Positions 44,172-52,553 of a stretch of DNA of 64,000 nt are shown here, piece after piece. Position numbers and translations under genes: made by a program. This stretch comes from Streptomyces sp. TG1A-60 (GTDB taxonomy: Bacteria; Actinomycetota; Actinomycetes; Streptomycetales; Streptomycetaceae). The notes below the pieces were generated by a model, which was given only the letters and a program-made list of their open reading frames with translations, made no database searches and had not been told where the DNA came from. The first letter of the stretch is position 1; every line of letters begins with the position of its first letter. The stretch is taken from positions 5,270,001 through 5,334,000 of the forward strand of contig NZ_CP147520.1 of assembly GCF_037201975.1 (NCBI RefSeq), given 5' to 3'.

Positions 44172-47100
44172 CTAACCTCTCGCCTTCCATGTTCCGGCGC
44201 CCTTGGCCCCGTCCCATGTATACGTAACCGACACTCCCAATTCCCTGACCATGCGGTTCATCGCCCCCTTGCACCTTGAGCAGGGCGGAAGCTGGCCTCG
44301 CATTGTCACTGCGTCACCAGGACTCAACGGGTACTTACCAGCGAACGGATCGTTCGGAAGTGAGACCTTCGGCCCTGTGGAGGCACCTGCCATACGTGAG
44401 AACCGGTGCTCCGTGTGCGTGAAAGCGGAATTATTGGGATAGCCGAGAGCAGCCTCCTCCGGAGTCATGTCACCGCTCTCCAGCTTCACATCGACACGCG
44501 TGCTCCCGTCAGGAGCTGTCGCGGTGATATCGCACATGTGGCCGCTGCCGCCGGTGTTATGAACGAGGACCGGAGTTGCCCCGGCCAGCACATAGTAGGT
44601 GTGGAGGTCGCTGACGGTGAGGTTGTGGACGGTGGCTGATGCGGTGGTCCAGCGCTTGATGGCGGTGATCTGGACGTGGGTGCCGGTGCCGGTCCTGAGC
44701 CACTGGCCGGCGGTCAGGGCGGTGGCGTCGATCCACTCGCCCAGTTCGGGGACCCAGAAGGGGTGTCCGTCGGTGGCGGTGATGTCGGCGGTTGTCTGGC
44801 CCTGGTCGCCGTCGGTGTCGGTGTCGGTGTCGGTGTCGATGGTGACCTTGACCAGGTGTTTGACGCCCTCGCCGGTGATTTCGGCGGTGACCGTTTCCAC
44901 GGCCGTCTCGCCGGTCTCGGGGTCGGTGGCCTGGACCTTGTCGCCGTTGGTCACGTCCTCGATGGGCTTGGTGGTGCCGTCGGCCATCAGGACCAAGGTT
45001 CCGGGGGTGAAGCTGTTGACCGCGCAGCTGCCCCCGTCACCGCTGGACTGGTTCCCGGACGCCTTCTTCGCCGGTGCCTGGGCCTGGGCCTGGGGTTTGG
45101 AGGCCGACTTCGCCGCCGTCGCCTTCTGGGTCTTGTGGACCGCGTTGCCGGTCTTCTGTGCCCCCTTCTTGGCGGCTCTGGTGGCTGCCTGTTTCGCCTT
45201 CTTCTTCAGCTGGGCGGCGCGTTCGGCGGCCTTGCGTTTGGCTTCCTTGGCCTTGCGGGCGAGTTCGCGGGCCTTCTTGGCCATCTCGATGATCTTGCGG
45301 GCCTTCTCCTTGGCCTTCATCAGCGCGTGGACGGCCTTGCCGATCCGGTACGCCGCCTTCAACACCCCGGGGATCTTGGCGACCTTGTACCAGGGGATGG
45401 CGTTGGCGAACAGGCTGCCGCACGCCCACAGATCGCCCCGGGAGAAGCAGCCGGTCACGTCGTTCCAGCCGACGAACTCCTTCAGTGCCGCCCAGCCCAC
45501 CGACATGATGATGTCGGAGACGGAGGTGTTCAGGGTTTTCCGTGCCCATGCCTCCTGTGAGGCGGTCGGGCCGCCGTACTCCGTCAGGTTCCCGCCCTCC
45601 GAGGCCAGTCCGGAGGGGTCGGCGAAGGTGACGGGATTGTTCTCGCAGTACACGTAGCCGTTCATCTGGACCGGGTCCGCCAGGTCCAGCACCGGGTCCG
45701 CGGACAGGAACCGGCCCGTGGCCGGGTCGTACACCCGCGCCCCCAGATGGACCAGACCCGAGGAGGCGTCGTCGCCGCCGCCCACGTACGAACGGTGCGA
45801 GCGCCAGCTCGAATGCTCCGTGCGCTCCACACCGAACGGGTCCGTCTTGGAGAACTTGACCCGGTTCCCGGCAGCCAGCGTCACGTTCACATAGGCCGTG
45901 CCGTTCTGGTCCGTGACCTGCGCCGACAACTCCGACGCCCCACCGCCGGTCGAGTGCCGCAGCACCGTCGGCGCACCCGGCTGCGCGTAGTAGCGCTCGC
46001 TGTAGGCCACCGTGCCGGCCGCGCTCATCGCCACCGTCGCCTCGCCCAGGTACAGCGTGCGCTCGGAGGCGCTGACCGCCATCAGCCGCTGCCCGGAGGC
46101 GTCGTAGACGTACTGCGTCTCCGCGTCCGGCTTCCAGGACTGCGCCGGACCGTTCGTGTCACAGGTGTACAGCTGCAGATCCGTGCCCGACGCCGGGTTC
46201 GAGGCCGGCACGTCCAGGCACTTGCCGGAGGAGACGTGCTTGAGCTTGCCGCCCGCGGACACGGCGGTCCACTGCTGAGCGGCCTTGCCCGTGCAGTCGG
46301 CGATCACCACCGCGGTGCCGTTCGCCGTACCGCCGGCCTTCGGCTCCGCGCACTTGCCCAGCACCTTCAAAGCGCCCGTCGACGCGTCCGCCGAGCCCGC
46401 CGCCGCGTCGACGCGGAACTTCTGCGCCTTGGTCCCGTTGCAGGAGTACAGCTGCACCGCCGTACCCGCCACCGTCGACGACCCAGACAGGTCCAGGCAC
46501 TTGTCCGCCAGGCCCAGCCACGCCCCGGACCCGTTCTCCCCGAACCCGGTGACCTTCCCGACCTGGCCGTCCCACGTCCACTCCAGCGCCTGCTCGTCAC
46601 CGCCGGACGCCCGCGAGACCGTGTTGCCCGCCTCGTCGTACGACACCGACGCCGCCTCGGTGACCTTCGCCCCGCCGTCCGCCGTGTACGTCGACGACAT
46701 CCCGGTCAGCGTGTGCGGCTGCGAGCCGTCGGACCTGCCGTAGGAGTACGTCGTCGTCGCGTCCTTGCCGGTGTCCCCACCGGCATCGTGCTCGACCAGC
46801 TTCTTCCGGTTGCCCAGCGCGTCGTAGGTGTACGACTGCCAGTACCCCGCGTTCGCGTCCGTCACGTTCCTCGTGCCGTCCGCGTACGAAGGCGCCGCCT
46901 CCTCCTTGCCCTCCGCGGCACAGCCGGCCGGCGCCGTCCACGCCTCGGTCAGCTGGCCCAGCGCGTCATAGGTGAAGCACTGCCGGTCCGTCACCCCGTT
47001 CGCACGGTCCGCGATCGAGGTGACGTTGCCCGCCGGGTCGTAGGCGTACGCACGGGAGTTGACCCGGTGCCCGGTCACCGCCGTCGTGTCGCTCGTCGAC

Positions 47101-50100
47101 TCCCGGTCGACGATGCTCCGCGTCAGCTCACCCGTCGTCTCGTCGAACAGGTTCGTCGTCCACACCCGGCTCGGCTGCTCGCCGCTCACCGTGCGCAGCA
47201 CCTCACCGTACGGCGAGTACGAGGTCTCCCCCGTGTACCAGTCATGACCCGACGTCGAGACCGGCAGACCGTCCTCGTTGTAGCGGACGACCAGTTCCTC
47301 GGCGTCCAGCGAGCCCACCGCCGGCAGTTTCGCCGACTTCAGCAGGCCCGTCCGCGAGTACGTGTAGCCGTAGGCGTACGTGTCCTGAAGCCCGTATTCG
47401 GTCGCGACCGACTCCGGGAGCCTGACCCTCTTGCCCAGCGGCTGGTAGTCGGCCGTGTAGCCGGTGACCTCCGTGGTGTACCCGAGGCCGTCGGTGTAGC
47501 GGGTCGCCGACGCCGGCAGGCCCACGCCGCCGGTCAGCGTGTCGTACACCGTCGACGTCAGCCGCTCGCCCCCGGAGCCGCCCAGGCGCTGCTCGACCGG
47601 GCGCGACAACTCGTCGTAGCCGGTCCACACCTTCACGCCCCGCGCGTCGGTGGTGGTCACCGGGCGGTTCAGCGCGTCGTACGTCATGCGCGTCGTACCC
47701 GTGTCCGGATCCGACGCCGTCACCTGACGGCCCCGCGCGTCGTACGTCCACGACCACCGGTTGCCCTCGGAGTCCTCAGCCGCGACCTGATCACCGCGCT
47801 CGTCGAACTCGTACCTCGTCGAGCGGTACTCGGTGCGGTCCTCGTTCGTGAAGGTGTCGACCCGCACGACCCGGCCCAGCGCGTCCGTGTAACTGCGCTG
47901 CGCCGCCGCGCCCTCCGGCTCGACCACCATGGAGTGGTCCTCGGCGTACTCGTACGTCGTCGCCTTGCCAGGCTTCTCCACACCCGCCAGATAGGGCGTC
48001 TCCGACAGCACCCGGCCCAGGCCGTCGTACGCGTACAGCGTCGCGTTCGCCACCTGGAAGTCCGAGTCCAGCTCGAAGAGGGTCGTCGACGGCGCGCCCT
48101 TCACGAAGTACCCGTTGTTGGACTGCGCGATCGTGCCGTTGGCCGAGTACAGGACGTCCGTGATCAGACGGCCCCCGCCGACCGCCGGTTCCTGCCTCTG
48201 GCGTTCGCGGCCCAGCCCGTCGTAGACGACCGTGGTCTCGTCGTAGGAGCCGTCGTCCTGGAGCGCGGACGTCACCACCGACACCGGTTCCCCGATGGTG
48301 GTGTTGTAGGTGAACTTCACCGCGGGCGCGCCGGACGTGGTCCGCGTGGTGTCGCCCCACGCGGACTTCGCCCGGCCCAGGGCGTCGTACGCGTACCGCG
48401 TGACGTGGCCGTTGGCGTCGGTCTCCTTCAACGCGGTCCCGCGGCCCGGTTCGACGACCGTCGTCTCGGTGTGGTTCAGCGCGTTGGCCGTGGTGATCGA
48501 GTGCACCTGGCCCGAGCTGGGGCGGTAGGTGGTGGTGTCGGTGTTGCCCTTGGCGTCGGTGGTGGACTTGACCCGGCCGAGGGAGTCGTAGGCGACCGTG
48601 CCGTTCTCGGTCCAGCTTCCGCCGCTGCCGCTGATGTCCCAGGTGGTGGTGGCCAGGCCGGTGGCCGGTGTGTCGCCGTAGGCGCCGTCGTCGTACGCCA
48701 CGCGCGCACCGGAGATCCAGTCGGCCGCCGTCGCCGAGGCCGCCGCGGCGCAGGTGCCGGCGGTGGTCAGGGTCTGCTTGTCCAGGCCGATGAGGTGCTT
48801 GCCGGTGTTGTGGACGTACGACATGACGGTGCACGACTCGTCACCCGTCTTGCCGGTGTCGCCCTGCGACTCGACCCGGACCGGCAGGCCGTGGGTGTCC
48901 TCGTACTCCGTGACGGTCCTCAGGGTCCGCAGGTCACGGTCGTCGTCCCCGTTGCCGGAGGAACGGTTGTAGGAGAGCGAATCGGGGGTGAGCACCCGCC
49001 ACGCCTTGAGGGCCGGGATGCCTCCGCCGCGGGCGCGGGAGGCCAGTTCCACGGCCTTCGGCTTGTCGACGGTACGGGTCAGCCAGGTGTCGGCCCTGGC
49101 CGAGGCGTAGGTGAGGGTCTCGGCGACGCGGCCCCGGAAGGCCTCCCGGTCCTTGGCGATCTCCTTGCCCGTGGCGTCGGTGACCGCCACCGAACGGGTG
49201 CTGCCGTCCGGCAACGGGTCGCCGTGCATGCCGCGGAAGTAGCGGGTCTCGGACATGCCCCGCTTGGTGGACATGTACCGGATGGAGGAGTCGTCGCCCG
49301 TGTACGTCCTGACCCGGGCGAAGCCCCGCCACTGGTCGTAGGTGCGCGTCTTCTTCTTGGAGAACTCGGCCTGGTTCAGCGCCCAGGCCGCCCCGCCCAC
49401 GTAGTCGTACTCCGTGGTGACCGGGTCGACGCCGGTCAGGGCGGGCAGTTCCTGGATGGACTCGACGACGTACTTGTGGAACCAGTCGATGGTCTCCTCG
49501 TCCGGGTCCGGGTTCCAGTAGACCGGGAAGCACAGCCCGGTGTTGCTCTGGGGCTTCGGGAAGCCGCTGCCCGTCCTGCAGGCGCCGGTGGGCTTCCTGT
49601 AGGTGACGAAGGTCTCGCCGCCGTACTCGCTGACGACCCGCTCGATGCGCAGCCGGTCGAAGAGGGGGTTGGGGTCGTCCGCGCCGCGGACGACCCGGTT
49701 GGGCATCGACTCGGTGTTGGCGACGAACCGCACCGGGTTGAGGGTCTCGGTGGTCTCACCGTCGGGGGCGTACCCGGTGCGGGTGAGGGACTCCAGCCAC
49801 AGGGCGGTGCCCTCGTCGGTGCGGTTGGCGGGCAGGGACTGTTGGAGGACCCAGCGGTCCACCTTCGTCAGGCCGCTGGAGCCCTCGGTGCGCTGGGCCC
49901 AGGTGGTGACCTGCGAGAGCCGCTTGCGGGACCAGAAGGTGGGGACCGGTACGTAGCACTCCTTGCCCTGGGCGCAGTACAGGTCGGCCGGGGTGTCGTA
50001 CCAGATGCGGTTCTGGGAGAAGTTGCCCGAGGTGAAGTTCTCCTCGGAGCAGGTGAGTTCGCCCTCCTTGAAGCAGCGCTCGTCGGTGTCGAACGTGACC

Positions 50101-51995
50101 CGGGCGATCGGGGCGGCGAACAGGGCGCCGCTGCGCAGACCGTAGTCGATCCGCTTCAGGTAGCCGCCGCGGTGGTAGGAGACGGACGCCTTGTACTTCT
50201 GGTCCTTGGCGTAGTGGTTGCTCTCCCGTCCCCACCACAGGGTCATGGCGTTGCCGTGCGGGTCGATGACGTAGTCGAGGTTCCAGCGCCAGGCCTGCTT
50301 GCAGAAGGAGTCCTCGAACTTCGCGGTGTAGCAGGGCTCGTCGCTCTGGTTGCCGGCCACGGGGACGGAGAGCACGGAGTTCGTGGTGGGGTCGCCCTCG
50401 CTCCAGCCGGGGAGCCTGTGCCGCCCGAACCAGTACTGGGTGCCGTCGCGGGTGGTGACGCGCCAGTACTCGCCGTCGGCGTCCCCGTTGCCGAAGCCGG
50501 TGTTCTTCAGCAGTTCGACGCGGGAGCCGTCGCCGTTGGCGGTGACCCAGTCGCCGGTGTCGTCGTCCTTGACCAGCTCGGTCGTCGTGCCGCCGAGGGT
50601 GAGGACGGCGTTGTCCGAGCCCCAGCACAGGTCGCTGGTCTTGCGCTTGGCGTTGTTGCCGTTCGTGCGGTCGTCACGGCAGGCCTTGTACGTGCGGGTG
50701 ACGGAACCCGCGTTGTACTCCCAGCCGTCGCCGATCCAGGAGGCCTGGTTGTTGGTGGCGGACGTACGGCCGTCCACGCCCTGCGAGTTGTAGCCGAAGG
50801 CGACGGACGGCGAGGGGCCGCCGGGGACGGTGGGGGCCTGGAGCGGGTACGAGTAGGTGAAGGCGCCGGAGTTGCCGCCCGCCGACCAGGAGCCGGCGGC
50901 GACCAGCGGGGTCGCGGAGAAGTCGCCCTTGGAGCCGCTGCCGGAGTCGGTGGCGACCAGGACGGAGGAGGCGGAGTCCGTGTCGGCGGCCTGGGTGGCC
51001 GTGCGGTCGCTCGCCGACGACGGCTTGCGGTACAGCGTGTCGCCCACCGTGCCCTCGGTGGAGGCGGCGGCCGTCTCCGTCGTGCTCCCGGTCGCGGTCT
51101 CCGTCGTGGTCCCGGAGGCCGTGCCGCCGTCGGCGAGGGCCTCGGTGTCGACGGTGGCGAGGATGCGCCGCTCCAGGTCGGCGGTGCCGTCACCGTCGGC
51201 GTCGGTGCCCGTCTTCTGGACGACGTTGTCGGTGGGTACCTCGGTGGGCTCGGAGCAGCCCTCGGTGTCCGGCGTCCGAAGGAAGCACGCGGGGTACTGG
51301 ACGAACTCCAGCCGGTCCGCCCAGTCGGCGCCGTACAGCTCGGCGAAGTCCGTGTAGTCGAGGGCGATCACGGCGTCGCCGGTGGCCTCGGCGGGCGGGG
51401 TGACCTCCAGGGCCAGGCCCTCGACCTCGATGCCGGCGGCCTCGGTGATGTCGTCCTGGTCGGAGAGGACCACCTGCCACTCGCCCTCCAGGGCCGCGGC
51501 CTCCTCGGTGGTCGCCTCCTCCGGCGCGCCGACCTCGACCGGGAGTTCCGCGCCGTCCTCACCGACCGGAACGAGGTCGCCGGGGGCGAGACCGGTCAGG
51601 GTCTCGGTCGCGGTGCCGCCCTCGGGGGCGGCGATCGCCTCGGGCTCGTACTCCGTGGGGTCCTCGACCTCGGACGTGGTCAGCTCTTCGAGTCGGCCGC
51701 CGTTCTCACCCGTGGCCGGTTCGGCATCGGGCAGGTCGACCAGTTCGACGTCGGTGCGGTCGTCGTCGGCCGGGGGGAGGGCGGAGGCCGCGGGGAGCAC
51801 GCCGACCAGCAGCGCCGCCACGACGGCGGCGATCACTCCGAGGCGGGCCCGCGCCCGTCTCTCCCCGGCGGCACGGGTACGGGGTCGCCGTCTCCGGCCG
51901 CACCACGACGGCTGCGACGCCAGCAACGAAAGCAGCGCTGAACGCAGCGACGACAGCGATCCCCACACAGTGGTAGCCCCCAGGCCCATTCGCAT
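44172..51995 (-). CDS. Secreted RHS/YD-repeat polymorphic toxin with lectin, Hint and deaminase tip
   Basis: About 2607 residues from ATG at 51995 (GGGAG upstream; the frame is open a little further). Order: basic N-terminus and export segment (ARLGVIAAVVAALLVGVLPAASALP); a spvB-like/YD-repeat body (many RYxYDxxGR-type units, e.g. YAYDALGRAKSAWG, MTYDALNRPVTTTD); a ricin-B lectin domain near residues 1820-1960 (DKCLDLSGSSTVAGTAVQLYSCNG...QKF, QQW, QSW motifs); the RHS core end (YDPATGRFLSADP); a Lys/Ala linker; a Hint domain (SFTPGT...VLAGATPVLVHN/T); and a tip with HTEHRF and PPCSRCKGAM, the H-x-E and CxxC zinc motif of a Pput_2613-like nucleic-acid deaminase. It should be shell-forming, self-cleaving and exported to attack competitors. 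Confidence 0.9.
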   Translation of the reverse strand: MRMGLGATTVWGSLSSLRSALLSLLASQPSWCGRRRRPRTRAAGERRARARLGVIAAVVAALLVGVLPAASALPPADDDRTDVELVDLPDAEPATGENGGRLEELTTSEVEDPTEYEPEAIAAPEGGTATETLTGLAPGDLVPVGEDGAELPVEVGAPEEATTEEAAALEGEWQVVLSDQDDITEAAGIEVEGLALEVTPPAEATGDAVIALDYTDFAELYGADWADRLEFVQYPACFLRTPDTEGCSEPTEVPTDNVVQKTGTDADGDGTADLERRILATVDTEALADGGTASGTTTETATGSTTETAAASTEGTVGDTLYRKPSSASDRTATQAADTDSASSVLVATDSGSGSKGDFSATPLVAAGSWSAGGNSGAFTYSYPLQAPTVPGGPSPSVAFGYNSQGVDGRTSATNNQASWIGDGWEYNAGSVTRTYKACRDDRTNGNNAKRKTSDLCWGSDNAVLTLGGTTTELVKDDDTGDWVTANGDGSRVELLKNTGFGNGDADGEYWRVTTRDGTQYWFGRHRLPGWSEGDPTTNSVLSVPVAGNQSDEPCYTAKFEDSFCKQAWRWNLDYVIDPHGNAMTLWWGRESNHYAKDQKYKASVSYHRGGYLKRIDYGLRSGALFAAPIARVTFDTDERCFKEGELTCSEENFTSGNFSQNRIWYDTPADLYCAQGKECYVPVPTFWSRKRLSQVTTWAQRTEGSSGLTKVDRWVLQQSLPANRTDEGTALWLESLTRTGYAPDGETTETLNPVRFVANTESMPNRVVRGADDPNPLFDRLRIERVVSEYGGETFVTYRKPTGACRTGSGFPKPQSNTGLCFPVYWNPDPDEETIDWFHKYVVESIQELPALTGVDPVTTEYDYVGGAAWALNQAEFSKKKTRTYDQWRGFARVRTYTGDDSSIRYMSTKRGMSETRYFRGMHGDPLPDGSTRSVAVTDATGKEIAKDREAFRGRVAETLTYASARADTWLTRTVDKPKAVELASRARGGGIPALKAWRVLTPDSLSYNRSSGNGDDDRDLRTLRTVTEYEDTHGLPVRVESQGDTGKTGDESCTVMSYVHNTGKHLIGLDKQTLTTAGTCAAAASATAADWISGARVAYDDGAYGDTPATGLATTTWDISGSGGSWTENGTVAYDSLGRVKSTTDAKGNTDTTTYRPSSGQVHSITTANALNHTETTVVEPGRGTALKETDANGHVTRYAYDALGRAKSAWGDTTRTTSGAPAVKFTYNTTIGEPVSVVTSALQDDGSYDETTVVYDGLGRERQRQEPAVGGGRLITDVLYSANGTIAQSNNGYFVKGAPSTTLFELDSDFQVANATLYAYDGLGRVLSETPYLAGVEKPGKATTYEYAEDHSMVVEPEGAAAQRSYTDALGRVVRVDTFTNEDRTEYRSTRYEFDERGDQVAAEDSEGNRWSWTYDARGRQVTASDPDTGTTRMTYDALNRPVTTTDARGVKVWTGYDELSRPVEQRLGGSGGERLTSTVYDTLTGGVGLPASATRYTDGLGYTTEVTGYTADYQPLGKRVRLPESVATEYGLQDTYAYGYTYSRTGLLKSAKLPAVGSLDAEELVVRYNEDGLPVSTSGHDWYTGETSYSPYGEVLRTVSGEQPSRVWTTNLFDETTGELTRSIVDRESTSDTTAVTGHRVNSRAYAYDPAGNVTSIADRANGVTDRQCFTYDALGQLTEAWTAPAGCAAEGKEEAAPSYADGTRNVTDANAGYWQSYTYDALGNRKKLVEHDAGGDTGKDATTTYSYGRSDGSQPHTLTGMSSTYTADGGAKVTEAASVSYDEAGNTVSRASGGDEQALEWTWDGQVGKVTGFGENGSGAWLGLADKCLDLSGSSTVAGTAVQLYSCNGTKAQKFRVDAAAGSADASTGALKVLGKCAEPKAGGTANGTAVVIADCTGKAAQQWTAVSAGGKLKHVSSGKCLDVPASNPASGTDLQLYTCDTNGPAQSWKPDAETQYVYDASGQRLMAVSASERTLYLGEATVAMSAAGTVAYSERYYAQPGAPTVLRHSTGGGASELSAQVTDQNGTAYVNVTLAAGNRVKFSKTDPFGVERTEHSSWRSHRSYVGGGDDASSGLVHLGARVYDPATGRFLSADPVLDLADPVQMNGYVYCENNPVTFADPSGLASEGGNLTEYGGPTASQEAWARKTLNTSVSDIIMSVGWAALKEFVGWNDVTGCFSRGDLWACGSLFANAIPWYKVAKIPGVLKAAYRIGKAVHALMKAKEKARKIIEMAKKARELARKAKEAKRKAAERAAQLKKKAKQAATRAAKKGAQKTGNAVHKTQKATAAKSASKPQAQAQAPAKKASGNQSSGDGGSCAVNSFTPGTLVLMADGTTKPIEDVTNGDKVQATDPETGETAVETVTAEITGEGVKHLVKVTIDTDTDTDTDGDQGQTTADITATDGHPFWVPELGEWIDATALTAGQWLRTGTGTHVQITAIKRWTTASATVHNLTVSDLHTYYVLAGATPVLVHNTGGSGHMCDITATAPDGSTRVDVKLESGDMTPEEAALGYPNNSAFTHTEHRFSRMAGASTGPKVSLPNDPFAGKYPLSPGDAVTMRGQLPPCSRCKGAMNRMVRELGVSVTYTWDGAKGAGTWKARG
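44587..44603 (-). other. Candidate attachment core, element 2, RHS side
   Basis: Complement of CACACCTACTATGTGCT inside the Hint codons HTYYVL. Upstream (towards 44604) the sequence equals the RHS copy at 26587; downstream it is the deaminase cassette. Confidence 0.65.
44814..44837 (-). repeat. GACACC hexamer tract, four units (Hint domain)
   Basis: Complement of four GACACC units, (Asp-Thr)4, against five in the other copy at 26347. Confidence 0.9.
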
Positions 51996-52553
51996 GCCGA
52001 CTCCCGCGGTTCTTTCGGTCACCGCGCCCACAGTTCCGGCAATTGATGAGCCTGAATGCTCTGGGACTTCTTTAGAAAAAGTCAACAAGTGATCAAGTGG
52101 GGTGATTTACCTCACAGTGCATTCCATTGCACACTGCAAACGGCAGGGAATTACGGACATGACGAAAAGGAGTCGTGCGACTCTCGCATTTGACCTGATC
52201 TGTTGCCTGAAGGTGCAAGAGATGCCTAACTACCCGTCAACCATGAAGAGGAGTGGGGTAGTTCACGGCAGCGTGCCCTATTCGCCCGGTCGGTCTATCG
52301 CTCAGGACGCCCACACACCGCACAACGAGCCGCCCACATTCCGCTCCGTCCATCACCGTCACCGCACCGGCGCGGAATCCCACAGGCGTGGCGCGATCCC
52401 GACTCGTAGGACATGCTCTGTGCTCGCACTCCACGGACCAGAGGGACACAGGAGCTGGGACGCAAGGGCAGGGGGAAGAGCCGGGAGTAGCGGTGGAGGG
52501 AATTCACAGAGTTCTCGGTTCTCCGGGAATTCAGGGGGAGGGGACCCAGAACC
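51996..52553. promoter_or_regulatory. Divergent promoter region RHS / DNRLRE-FG-GAP gene
   Basis: 558 bases between two divergent starts, unusually AT-rich for this genome around 52060-52250 (CTTTAGAAAAAGTCAACAAG; ACATGACGAAAAGGAG). A dyad GTGCA-TTCCAT-TGCAC lies near 52120. No coding frame supported. It likely controls both secreted proteins together, and the AT-rich part could be a site for nucleoid-associated silencing. Confidence 0.5.

Larger units (their letters stand above)
37953..44595 (-). mobile_element. Integrative element 2 (apparently intact), inserted at the RHS Hint/tip boundary
   Basis: About 6.6 kb between the cores at 37945 and 44587. From the RHS side: deaminase tip, Imm10-like gene, integrase, excisionase, RepSA-type initiator, GntR regulator, HigBA-like pair, XRE regulator, attachment arm. 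int-xis-rep-GntR is the pSAM2-type core. No FtsK/SpoIIIE-like transfer gene is present, so it would need help to move between cells. Confidence 0.7.
44565..45998. repeat. Inverted long repeat, right copy (within the full-length RHS gene)
   Basis: Partner of 25195-26635. The outer limit at 45998 corresponds to the sharp left edge at 25195; inner limits are the Hint C-termini. The two copies enclose about 18 kb. Confidence 0.9.

Noticed and set aside
45747..51941. Open frame of over 2000 codons on the strand opposite the RHS gene
   Set aside because: It mirrors the third-position GC of the RHS gene, is rich in Arg/Val/Gly without domains, and the RHS frame has clear repeats and Hint motifs.
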